From the NCBI GenBank assembly GCA_014905825.1, contig JACGCN010000001.1, forward strand, positions 1,860,001 to 1,924,000: a DNA stretch of 64,000 bases, given 5' to 3'. This DNA comes from Lyophyllum atratum (taxonomy: Eukaryota > Basidiomycota > Agaricomycetes > Agaricales > Lyophyllaceae). How positions within the stretch are numbered: the first letter of the stretch is position 1; each line of letters starts with the position of its first letter. Of the stretch, positions 24,351 through 36,000 are shown piece after piece. The position numbers were made by a program, and so were the translations under genes. The notes beneath the pieces are model-generated. The model ran no database searches and had not been told where the DNA came from. It saw nothing but the letters and a program-made list of their open reading frames with translations.

Positions 24351-25992
24351 TAATATATTACCCTTTAGAATTCTTGTATATCACTGTAGATCTGTCTAGG
24401 AGATATAGACATTACCGCCTTCAAATTATGCATGAAGGCTGAACATTCTGACGACAAGGACCCTCGCGGCAACAAATGATACCCACGGAGGTCAATAATG
24501 CATAGCCGAAGAAGTTAGCCCACAGAGAGGGACTAGGAACGCTCAGCCGGTTGATTCACGGAGGTGACGAGTGGGGCAGGGATCTGAACGACAAATTTCA
24601 AGGCAGTCGAGCATCGGTAGTTTTTGAATCAAGGTCCTTGAAAGGACCCTTTTTGGCCGACGTCATGCCTACGACTCTGCCCCGTGGTAGCCCGTGGTGC
24701 GTGAAGAATGGTGTGGGGAAGGTGGAACGGCAATCAACACACCTTACTGTAACGCATGGCCGTGTTTCTCTGCTCTATGTCTAAGAATTGTGAGAGGCTT
24801 GAGCGTGTCTTCCGATTTCGACGATGAATCTGATTGGAGAAGACGCAACATAGCGGGCCGGTCAAGGTTCCTTCCGTGACAGTGGACACACAAGTCAACC
24901 CTAAAACTCTGGAGATAAAATTTCGGAGATGGGGATCGGATTTTGACCATGGATCGGTGTGCCAGAAAATTAGTTGATAACAAACGATCAGGCAACTTAC
25001 CCTGTGGATCGTTTGGAGAGTTCGATCAGGTCGTCGTTAATTTAGGAGACGTTAATCGATTAAACAGTGCCGAGAAACGTCGAGAGTGAAGCAAGCTTGG
25101 AGGGGACCCCATGGGAAACCGAAGGCACTTGCTCAAGCGAAACAACTCTGATGACAATGTCAAGTCGCTACGTTTCCCTTGAAAAAATCCCTGCAGGGAT
25201 CAGTCGCACACCATGTACCGAATGGCCAGAAAGAAGTCTGAACTCACCTGGGATTTCATCGATGCCAAAGATGCAACAGAAGGATTTTGAATGAATAGTT
25301 CGGCTAATTGGTGGAATTCTGTCAGGAGATAATCACGAAAACGCAGACCAAGTGAGACCGGTGCATCACAGCTCAGATGACTCTCGTCCTGTCCTATGTG
25401 CGAACGTTTGACAATCGCACCCGCGTCGAGTTGCTGATGAGATATAGAATGTCCAAATCTAGGCTAGCATAGCCAGATGCTGATCCTGAGCCACTACGTA
25501 AGATCGTCTACAAAAAGGTCCGTGTTTAAGCCTTCGTTCTATACAGGTGGCAGTGGGAACGACCTCAAAGGTCTCAGGTTAGCCTGTGTCCATCAGACGC
25601 ATTGAGGCTCCGAGTATCGTAAAGCGGCGGCCAATGGCTTCTTCCCTGGTTAAAGTAGATTTTGACGCAATCTAAGTGGCCCTTTCGGCGGACACAGTAT
25701 TGAAAAGACGCGAAAGGTTCACGCATACACTGCAATTCTCCCGTCAAGCTGCAAGAAAATAAATCCGAGGGGACGCAAGATCCGGGGATTGTGTAGTAAC
25801 CATATGCATTTCGAGCTTCACCCGTACTGACCACCAGGTCGGTAAGATACACGACGTGATGTGGGACTCCTATCCTGCGGGCCGGCCGAAAGAGCAATAT
25901 CTGCTAGGCCTAATTATGAGCACACGACCACAAAAAAAAACGAATAGAACCTGGGAAACATGGGTGGCTACTGCAGACAGAGCGTCGAGGAT
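24351..25992. other. 1.6 kb without a recognisable gene
   Basis: Only short frames are present (for example 25574..25897 minus, 107 codons) with no domain I can name. No terminal inverted repeats or other mobile-element signs were noticed by eye. Confidence 0.35.
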
Positions 25993-27689
25993 ATGGCGCC
26001 AGCTCCAGACTTGGACGATAAGGCGAAAAGCAGGAGGGATTATGATGGGAAGCAAACAAGCCCTCACACGCCTTGCACTCCAACCACCATGTCGTCTCCA
26101 TTACTCACTCCAATGGTCCTCACAAGCCCTTCACCTTCCTCTTTTTCAATAGGACCTCCCCATATAGCAAGATCTCTGTCCTCTACCTCCCTGCAAGCTC
26201 TGTCCGATGCCATTAGATCTTCTTCCTCGACGTCTGTAGTCCACTTGCCGGAAGGTGATGTCGAGGTGGTGCGGGAGGAGGGCTTGCGACATGCAAACGT
26301 TAAATTAGAGGCCAGGTGAGACTCCTTATCTATTCTGTCTTGATGTTCTCCTTACCCGTGTTGGGCGCGCCCCTCATCGGAAAGCTGAACGGATTGACTC
26401 TAGTAGAAGCACAAGACACGGTCTGGTGTTGCCATAGCCTCTTCCATCGCACATACGTTTACCCACTTCCTTTGAAACAGGCAATATAAGACGGACACAT
26501 TTGCCAGCCGATTGCTCGAGTGTTTGCAAACACTACATGTTCCGTTCTGGTCCACGACCGAAATTACACCAGGAAACATTGAAAATCCACAAGGTGTCAG
26601 GATCGTTGACTAATGCCGTATTTTTCGTTTCATACCCCTCTGTGCGAAAGTCTCGTACAGTTCTGCTACGAATCTACGGGCTCTCTTCTGGCTCCCTTAT
26701 CTCTCGTCCAAGGGAACTCCACACCCTCCACGTCCTCTCTTCTCAGTATCGGATCGGCCCTCGTGTATATGGAACGTTTGAAAACGGCCGGATAGAAGAA
26801 TACTTCGAATCAACCACATTGACGCCATCCGATATTCGAGACCCCAATATCAGTCGATGGATTGGGGCAAGAATGGCAGAGCTCCATTCGGTGGATATTG
26901 AGGTCATAGAGAACATCTCACCAGACACCCTTGGAGAAGGCAAGGGATGGGAGATAGGTGCAAGGAAGAATGTACTGTCTTGGTTGGGCCCCGCTGAAGA
27001 GGTCCTTGCGTTGCCATCCGTCAAGGAGAGTGTTCGGGCGGAACTTAATCTGCAGACGTTTAGAAGAGAATGGGATACTTATATGGGTTGGTTGGCCACG
27101 GTAGACGATGTCCATAATGGCAGTAGGAGAGTCTTCGCGCACAATGATACCCAGTACGGCAACCTCTTGAGGTTGCAACGCCCCAAGGATCTTGTCGACG
27201 AACACCGCCAGGTAAGCCCCTTCCCTCTGACTTCATATGAGCGTGTCATTGACATTTCGGCCATTGTACCAGCTAATAGTCGTCGATTTCGAGTACGCTT
27301 CCCCCAATCCAGCGTCTTTCGATATTGCCAATCATTTCCACGAATGGACTGCGAACTATCACTCTTCAACCCCTCACCTCCTTGACCCTTCTCGCTACCC
27401 TACGAAGGAAGAGCGCCGTAATTTCTATGTCGCGTATCTTGGCCACACCGCCATTTCGGGGGAATACCCAACGTTGGATGATGCTGAGCAGGAACTTCAG
27501 CTAGAAAATCTGGATAAGCAGATTCGTTACTGGAGCCCTTCGTCCCATGCCATGTGGGCTATCTGGGGGCTTGTCCAGGCGAGAGAGGACATAGAAGGGA
27601 ACGTCGAGGAACCTGAGTTCGATTACATCAGTTATGCTCTCTGCCGCATGGCAGCGTTTCGTCGGGAGATCCAGGCGCTGGGGGTCTGA
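25993..27689 (+). CDS. Choline/ethanolamine kinase
   Basis: Phosphorylates choline or ethanolamine in the Kennedy pathway of phospholipid synthesis, in the cytosol. Seen are KVSGSLTNAVFFVSYP (P-loop-like region), LRIYG, the Brenner motif VFAHNDTQYGNLL and the choline kinase motif IIVVDFEYASPNPASFDIAN with HFHEW. The C-terminus (HAMWAIWGLVQAREDIEG, FDYISYALCR) matches the family end. Exons: first to about 26314, a long intron to about 26481, then to about 27210 and about 27280..27689. The start is 25993 (MAPAPDLDD) or 26089 (MSSPLLTPM). One extra base around 26581 breaks the frame between EITPGNIE and IHKVSGSL. The start exon is Ser-rich, as is common in fungal orthologues. Confidence 0.88.
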
Positions 27690-28104
27690 TGTTCGGTACA
27701 TACTCCCGGTATTTTTATAGGGGCCATAGGCCACATTACTTTACTTTTCTCATTGTATAAAGCAGGGCTGTATTTTGGTGTGGATATGATCAAGGTTAAT
27801 AAATTGACAAGAATGATATCGATATTGGATGAGTACGTTGGAATAAAAACATGTGGTTTACTAAGATGCGGTGTGGAGTTGGAGAGATGGGTAACCCTAG
27901 ACGAAAACGAGTAGCAAGCGGGGAATAATGAAACTGCGAGGTGAGGATCTTTTGATCAGAACTAGAAAAACAAGGGAAATCTTAGGTATGTATAGAGATC
28001 CTCGATGGACAACACTGATGACCGTCCGTCCTGGCGGCGTAGGCGATGGTAAAAACCGTTCAAAAATGATGGCAAAAACGATGTGAAGTTGGCGTGGATC
28101 ACGA
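27690..28104. other. Convergent intergenic region
   Basis: It lies between the stops of the choline kinase and CCCH genes and so holds two 3' untranslated regions. No other feature is seen. Confidence 0.5.
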
Positions 28105-30884
28105 TTATGCCCATACCTTCTCGTGCAACCTCGAAGAACCCACTGCGAGCTCGGTCGAAGACCATGGCGAGTTGGCCATGATCTCGCCTACTGGGCTCGA
28201 GCCGTGAGGGTAAGCCGACTGTGCGAGTTGGCTGCTCCGTGAAAAGCTTCCCCAATTTCCTGCACTTCCTGCTCTGACATGTCCATTTGTCCTGGCAGGT
28301 GCTTCATTGGAAGACAAGGCATAGGGCGAGTGGCCAGAGACAGGGGGCGAGGGGTTGAAGTTAAGATCAGCCTCCGAGCCATTCAAGGAATGACGGACGC
28401 TGGAGCTCGTCGAAGCATTGGCTTTGTGGACACGCTGCTGTGGTTGGTGCTGCTGTATCTTACGTCAGGTGGATATTCTCGGAAGTTTAAATCGGTCACG
28501 AACGTTGTAGCCCACGATTTCACGACGCGCATTATTATGCCTACCCAGATCAGGACCAGCTGTGACTGGGGCAGGCTCTTTCTGCGATTTCTGCTCAGGC
28601 GCGGGCAACAGGATACCATTACTTGCGAAGCTTGGGTAGGCTGACTTGTTTTGTTTGACATTGGTATCAAGCGCCGACGTATCAACCCTCAGCGAGCCAG
28701 TTGGTGGACGTGCAAACTGGAACGAATTGCCGTCGATGGGAGTGGCAAGATTGTTCGGATCTTGGGTACGCTTTCCTGAGATGCGAGCCAATAGCGACAC
28801 ACTTGCCTCATTGGGATCGCTGTTGGTGCTGAGCGAACGCGCACGCCCATCAGGTCGGGGTGGCGGAGCGCTGTCGGTAGCCGGCGTGCCCACGCTGCCT
28901 GGAGGGCCCGTCGCGCCCGACGTCGGCAATTCAGTGTGTATGAAGCAACACCTTTTCCCGTAAGGACATGTCCCAGATACCCAAAATGTCTAGAGTGCGA
29001 CGGTCAAGGAGTATCCACACGATCAATAGGAGGAAACCTACCCTGCAGATTTCGGTCTTATACTACATAGGGGTGGAAAGTGTTAATAATACACCCTGTC
29101 AAAAAGATAGGTTGACAACTGACCTTTGGATGACGAGATACCTTGCGAAGCTCATCCTCCCCGTGAGCGAACTGGCACTTCGTTCCGTACCGACAGGTCC
29201 CCTTCTCCTCCCAACTGCGGCAAAGCTCAGTCTTATACAGACCCAACTTCCGGTTATTCGCACTCGGTCCCTGACCATTGGTGCTTGTCGGGCTGGAAAC
29301 GGATTCGCCGCCTACTCCCATACCTTGAGGCGGAAGGACAGCGTACTGGCCAGTATACTGAGGCTGAAGGCGGGCGGCCATGACCGCAGCGTCTGGAAGC
29401 TGATACTGCTCCTGAGGTGGGTAATATTGGTTGGGGTACATCGGCATCCCGGGCATACCTGCACCTTGGAACATCCCAGGGAACGGTTGCATGCTGTTGC
29501 TCATCAAGGCCATAGCAGCTGCATCGCGGAGGGCTGCCGATGGATCAGAAGCAGAAGTGGTGGTGCGTGGGGCGGAAGACATTGTGCTGCTGCTGAACAC
29601 GTGCAACGGCGGGATGATGACCCTCAGGTGGTCCAGGAAGCATCATGTCATACAGCTGCTGAGTGTTACCCAGAGAAAGATGGGACGTATGTCCAGGGTA
29701 ACCCATAGCTGAGGGACTTGCAACAACGCCTTGGAACCCGCGAGGGGGCTGACGATAAGCCGCAGGTGGGATATTATTATTGGGTCGCCCTTGAACATAC
29801 GCCGGCCCTGGAGGCGGTCCCTGAGGATGGGGGTTAAAATTGCGCTGAGACATATTATAATCTAGCTGGATGTCTTCGTGATTTGGGCCCAGAGACTGGT
29901 TGAGCTGCGACTGGCCGTTCCGATAATCATACATTTGAGGGTGTGGTTGGGGTTGTGGTCGATGGATGTGGTTCGTGATGGACGGATATGACAGCTGTTC
30001 GGCATTGGCACCTATGCTTTCTCGATATTGTCCTTGAGGTCTTTGTTGTTGTCGATCCGCGGTTTCGGGGACGTCTCCAGCCTGCTGCAGGCGACGAAGA
30101 TCGGCGGTGGAAAGGCCACCGCTGAACGAGTGCGGACGTTCTTTAAGTTCGTTACCCGTGTTGACGGTGAGAGGAGGCTTGGCCAACAAAACATTACTCG
30201 GCACCGAACCGATCGATCCCTGTGAGCTAGATACGGTGTCGGTAGATGATCCACGGGAGTGAGAAATGCTAATATCATGTTCGGAAGCCTGAGGCGAAGA
30301 GCCGACACTAGTGTTGGACGAAGTCTCGAGAGGACTTGCTTCGCTGAGGTGAGCGACAGCAGCAGCGGCAATCTTCGACTTCGGTGGTGTGCGAATCTGG
30401 CTGTGGACGTCTTCTGTTTCGCCAGTGACTTCACCGATCTTCAAGCGCACTATCTCATCTGCAAGGTCCCAGCCGGCGGTCTCGGAGTCAACGAGCTGGC
30501 CGTTCGTGTTAAAACGCCATCGATTCCCGGGCGCCGATGGGCGGTCAGAGGGATTGTTTTCGGTACGAGTAGGCATATTGGACGGATGTATTTTATTGAG
30601 GCCCGCCGAGATTGATCTGGGTATGGTGGCCAAATGAGTGGATGAGGGGTGATTGACGGAGGGCCAATTCTGAAGACGACGCGAAAGAAGAATGAGAACG
30701 GTGAGGATACGTGGCAAAGATACAGACTTACTTCTGTCTTCGAATCGTGAGGTGTGGACCAACTAAGATCGTCGATAGTGTAGCGTTGGGAATTGTGGGA
30801 CGTGGGAGTCTGCAGGTCGTCGTCGTCGGTGGTCGGTCGGAAGATTTTCGTGGATGGTGATGGATTTGTGACTGCTTGGTGCAT
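28105..30884 (-). CDS. Tandem CCCH zinc-finger RNA-binding protein (TIS11/ZFP36-like)
   Basis: A tandem zinc-finger protein that by family binds AU-rich elements in mRNA 3' ends and promotes decay. The two fingers are [19 protein letters not shown] with KCQFAHG and [18 protein letters not shown] with [11 protein letters not shown]; the YKTELC lead-in is the TIS11 signature. Exons are 30884..30732, 30669..29124, 29062..29042 (21 nt, YKTEICR), 28989..28504 and 28452..28105. The long N-terminal part is Gln/Pro/Ser-rich. One extra base at about 29555-29556 breaks the frame between VFRPTHHH and [17 protein letters not shown]. The last intron (28453..28503) is 51 nt with a CTGAC branch site and contains an in-frame TGA. 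The end is [18 protein letters not shown]. Confidence 0.88.
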
Positions 30885-33057
30885 TTACTGTAAGTAACAA
30901 TTAAGGGGTGGGGTGGGGCGGGGAGGGGGTTGGAACTTGCCTGTTAATTATAAAGATGCTGTTGCGTCCAGTGATGCGGATAAAAAGACTTGATGAAGAG
31001 GCAATAGGCGATAGATACTACGGCCCAGCGTGGAGGTTGAGGGCAAGAGGAAGGGGCTAGAGCAGCAAGCAGATAGGTATAAAAATGAAGCTGGGGGCGT
31101 GAGGATCGTGAGGATGGGGGTCGTGTTAGTCGGAGCAACCACCTGATGATAGGAACGGGGTCTGCTAGAATCTAGAGGACAGAGTGAGGTTAAGAAGGAA
31201 GAGCAGGTGAGGCTGGGGGGAGGCATTCACGGAATCTCGTCAAGCTTTTGATCGCACGCAACGTGCCCTGCGCCTGTCCTTCCCCGAAAAATTAATCACG
31301 GTTTCGTTGGCGTCAACGGTATATTATACGTCGAGAGTCAGCTGGCTGACTGCTGGGCCTCGAGAGGGTACTGGATATTACTATGGTTGTGGGGGGGAGA
31401 GGTACAGAGTCCCCAGCTGCGAAAATTATGGCTGTCCAACTCCAACCAGCCTTTCCCCTTTCTGGCCATCAGGGTCCTTCAAACTCCGAACTCTCTCCCC
31501 TTCCCCGTCCTCTCCACCGTCCCCTCTCCAGACCCTGTCCTCCACCTTTCCCCAGCCTCTGCCACTCCCCGCCCAACTAGCTACCCCCACACGGCGCGTT
31601 GTGAGGCCGTCTAGCGATGCCTCCAACGCGAACCTCGGGCACGTGTTGCGCCGGCATCATTACATTGATGTCCGACCGTCGTCAACGAAACTACACGCAG
31701 CTCGTACCGTAACCCCTTCGTTCACTTCACCGTCATCTGTGAAATAAGTACACGTTCATCGATGCTCATCGATGCCGATAACGATTTACCAGGATCTACA
31801 AATGCTCAACATTCATCGTTTTTTGACCTCAGTTGATTGATCAGTTCCTTACCAGATCTATGTCTTGTGGATATTGTCCCCAACCGCCACGAGTCCTTCA
31901 CAATGTGCCGTGCATGATTTGCTCTGTTCTGGTGGAAAGATGCCTCGTGTTGATCCTCAGATCCGATGAGCGCATTTCATATCTACAATCTCCACATTCG
32001 CCAGCCCCGCTCTCCGCGCTCACCTTCCCGACATCAGTCATTATTAAACCCCTCACCACTGCAGGAGACCTCAAGTAACTTGGCGAGGCACCGTGTTGAC
32101 CTTAAATGTTGCTCCAAGTGCACTTCCGGAACCTTTTCAGAGCAGTCACAGAACCTACGGATGTGTTTGAGGATCCGTGTAGATCACCAGTTCCACAACT
32201 ACTTGCTTCTTTTCGATACGGGAGAGTCGATCATCGCATCTGTACCTTGTCTTCTCGGGAGTAAATATGGCAGCAGATTCTAGCAGATTCTTCAAATACA
32301 TTCCAAGTCCGCGAACATGGACTATATCCACCTCTGACAAGCGGCGTATACCACGTAGAATCGTAGAAAATCATGGTTATCAGAGAAATCGAGAGGCATG
32401 TAATCTTCGATTGTATTCTAAGGCATGTGTACGCTGTTCAAAGTAAACCCATCTCGGCGTATGCATCCTCCGTCCTTGGGTTAAGCGGGACGTTCTCATT
32501 GCAAAATTAAACCTAGTTGGGCTAAGAAAAAAAATCAGGTTCCGATTACAGCCTCTATTCTCCACTTCGGCTGCCTTTAAGTGATTATGAGCGGCTCTTT
32601 AGTCCACCGCCGTCTCCGGTGCTCAGGGACACGGGCAGCTGTGCTCCAATATCCTCAGGGAGCTCGAACAACACTATTCAAACGGGAGGGTCATGACGAA
32701 CGGACATGCAGGAGCATTTGAAGTTTTCAGGCTTGTCGGTTCTCGATTTGCAGTTGATTCCCCGTCGAATCCTACACCCACTAGGGAAACCCACGCACCC
32801 TGATACCAAAACACATGTTGAACACGCCGCACCCTCCGATTGCCACGATTGCCATCGATAAGAACTCTTCTGAGTAAGATGTTATTGACAAGGAGATCGT
32901 CCACCCTTGCTTTCCGGCAGCCTGAGGTGTCCATGGTTCTGTCAACATGACATACAGTAGTCCGACTTTCTTATTCGATACAAAACTCTACGATTCAACG
33001 TTCGTCCGCCCTTTCATACGGCAGACATATTTACAGGCAATGAACGAAAGAACCCTT
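30885..33057. other. 2.2 kb intergenic region
   Basis: The first part is the CCCH gene promoter and is pyrimidine-rich on the minus strand. The 146-codon plus frame at 31307..31747 is low-complexity Pro/Ser sequence from a CT-rich tract and is not called. The 86-codon minus frame at 32674..32934 has no recognisable family. No repeats or transposon features were found. Confidence 0.4.
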
Positions 33058-33065
33058 TCACGCGT
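33058..33065 (-). other. BLM10: 8-nt last coding exon completing the HbYX motif of BLM10
   Basis: ACGCGTGA follows the acceptor TACTAG. With the T left from the previous exon's TAC T it encodes Tyr-Ala-stop, so the protein ends SYYA. The donor at 33114 (GTGGGT), the CTAAC branch site and the 49-nt length are all normal for this genome. Confidence 0.8.
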
Positions 33066-36000
33066 CTAGTAGGCAGGTTAGCATATTTCATGTGTACTCC
33101 AAAGTATCACCCACAGTAGGAAGTTCCAACCAACATCGTAGAAAGACTCTGAAGCTGTTCCTCGTTAAACTTGTATTGATCCTTATGCCAGGTGTCCTGT
33201 AAAAATATATGATCAACTAAATCATCCCGTGGTAAAGCGGGTGTATCGTACTTGATGAGTCTACGTAGATCGCTTCCATCAGCGAGGGCCTGACATTCCC
33301 AGAAATCGATGCCGCGTACCTTTTTGAACTCAGATGCACACTTCCGGATTGTGGTAGAGATGGGGGGTGGATCAGTGGCATGAGGTGCCAGAACTACACG
33401 AGGAAATCAAGGCCATGAGGCAGTGAAAAAGGGAGGTTCGACAGGGCTAGAAGCCTACCTTCAGTAAGCGAGGGGATCCACGGTTCGACTGAGTATGGGA
33501 GACTTTCTATGAGAGCACACAATCCAAGGATCGCGGAATGAAGTGATCGCAGAGATTCCGCATATGTTGGGTCGCGCCTAGGAGGTAGGGTGATTTTACG
33601 GGTCAACGCTACGAAGCGATTCTGTGGGAAGTGATTAATATTCGGGAAGACACGACAGACAGCGGACAGTTCACCTTGAGGGGTAAGATGCTTTGGCGCT
33701 GAGAACATCTGACTATTCCTGATAGGGCTTTGGACGCCATCTCTCGGACTTCCACATTCTCATCGCCTAGACATTCCAGAAGGACGTCCATGACCTGCAT
33801 GACACCAGTCCTGGGATATTGACAACAAATTGCGATAGAAAAAGACAACCAATGCGGCAGTGCATGTAATCGTATCCTCCATGACTACCAATCCTTATTA
33901 ACCACTGTAAGTCGGTAGCTCTCTGTGGGGACTTACCTGCGACGATTTGATAGCCGACGCAAAATTGTTCAGAATGGCGGCGACATATTCTAGAGGCGGC
34001 GATACAGCCGAAAGAACATATAAGACCGCGGAGCTGTACATCTGCAAGTCGGAGCTGTCGTTAAGCTCTGACATGCGAAGAATCTCGGGCCTACGGAAAG
34101 TTTGGATTTCAGAGGTCAATTTTGCCTGAGAGAGATCACGGAACGCACATCAATGGAATAACGTAGGGGAAGATCAGACAAGCTTGGGCACCATGCGCCG
34201 AGACCCAAATCCATTGTAGCACTGCCTAACCGTCAGCGTCGTTCGAAGGCGATACCTTACATGCAATTCAGTCTCACAGGTTAAACCAACTTTATCATAC
34301 TGCAATCGATCATGAGAACACTGAAGGGACAAGACGGAGTGCAGCGGACTTACCTCTGATTGGCTGACTCGCGGAGGTGGAAGACGTTCTTCTCGCCACT
34401 GTGGCAACTTCGCCTGGATCTCAAGGACACGACCAAGATACTTCGCTTCACTGACAAAAATTATGTTAGATCTAGACAAGATAGATCCGTATTTGTCCAT
34501 ACCGGATGCACAAAGGGTCATCAGTGTTTTCGCAGGCGGTCAGGAATGCTGTAGTGGACGGGTATGTAGGTCGCCATTGATTTCTGATGAGGGTGAAGAG
34601 ATTCTGGCAGATATTGGCTCGCATCTAACCATAGGGATTTAGCGGACCCGAAAAATCTGAGCCGGCGGAAAAGTCTTACCTCAGCGTAGTCCGTGTTCGC
34701 ATTATCGAACAAGACCTGAATATATTCGTCGGCTTTCGCGTTGAAGAAGATGCCGAGACTGTCGATGAGGATGCCGAAGATAGTGACAGATTTGCTCACT
34801 TGTAGTCTACTCAGCAGTGGTACCTAGAAGGAAAGAGAGGACTGGTATCACTTACTTGCGAAAGCAGAGTCCCCTTTAAATTCCAGCGGTAGCGCCAATA
34901 TCCAGTCGATCAGGACTTGATTACGGCGTGGATCCAGGTCACGCAATTGATACTATCCAGGATGTAATAAATTTCAGGCGACGTTTCTAGTATGGCGAGC
35001 TTACGTGGAAAAAACTTTCCCAGAACATAAGAGTGTCGGGCTTGATCTGCGCGAAAATTCGATCGAGACGAGGTGCTGTCCATGCCCAAATGGTATCGGA
35101 TAGAGGTTTTGGCCAATGTTTGGATCCTAATGAAAATGGTTTAGTTCATACATCACCACAAACGACCTACAAAAGTGTACAAACCACGGAGCACTCCACT
35201 CAACATTTCAGGCACTGGCACGTTGTTTGAACTTTTCCGACTCGTACAACGGAACATCAATAGCTGAAAGTAGGGTTTCAAGCCCTTCATGCTGAAATGT
35301 CTTCGCTGAAAGTGAAGATCAGAGTGAGAGCAGAAATGCAGAAATACAACACCTACCTAGACTCTTAATATACGCAGTGTTTTCCTTCCGCAACTCGATA
35401 TTCCCGCCCGATTTTCCAGATTCTTGGCTCCAGAGCAATAATAGACTCGGATAATAATCAGGTTTTGTCACGATATCACGAATAACGCTCAGGCATGGCT
35501 GGGACTCCGCGTCCCATGTTATGACTGAGGTTGCGCCAACGGCTCGATAAGCCTTGACAGTCGGAGTCCAAGTAATAAAGCCCGTGCGAATTTTATCGAC
35601 ATATAGACCGCTAGAATAAAGGCTGATTAGCACACCGGAAGTGACGAGAGGAGGTTGACTTGCTTATGTGCACCGACAGGTTGTTCAAACATCTGCATAA
35701 AGGACTGGGGGTCCTTTATCTCGAGCTCCTCCGCCAAGGGGTTGCTCCATTCATCAAGCCATAGTGCCTCTTTCGATTTAGAGTAGGTTCTTATTTTCAC
35801 AAATGCCAGTACTTTCACAATAGCTCTATAGCAAAAAAGGGGATTAAGTTACGACTGTCATTTGGTGCAAAGAGACCGCACCTCTGAACGGTGAAACGAA
35901 TAGTGGGCTGTGGACTGAGAGTTTGCTCCATGAAGAATCTGGCCACTTCAGGCGGAGTAGCAACATCTCGCCGAAGTAAACCCAACAGGAATCGCGATGC

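Noticed and set aside
24351..25992. Gene-free 1.6 kb considered as a transposon relic.
   Set aside because: No inverted repeats, no transposase or reverse transcriptase motifs and no target-site duplication could be seen.
28453..28503. In-frame TGA followed by 115 open codons in the CCCH gene, looking like stop-codon readthrough.
   Set aside because: The TGA is the core of a CTGAC branch site inside a 51-nt GTTCGT-ACAG intron. Splicing removes it and keeps the frame.
31307..31747. 146-codon plus-strand frame in the gap before BLM10.
   Set aside because: Low-complexity Pro/Ser sequence from a CT-rich tract, with no domain and no orthologue-like features.
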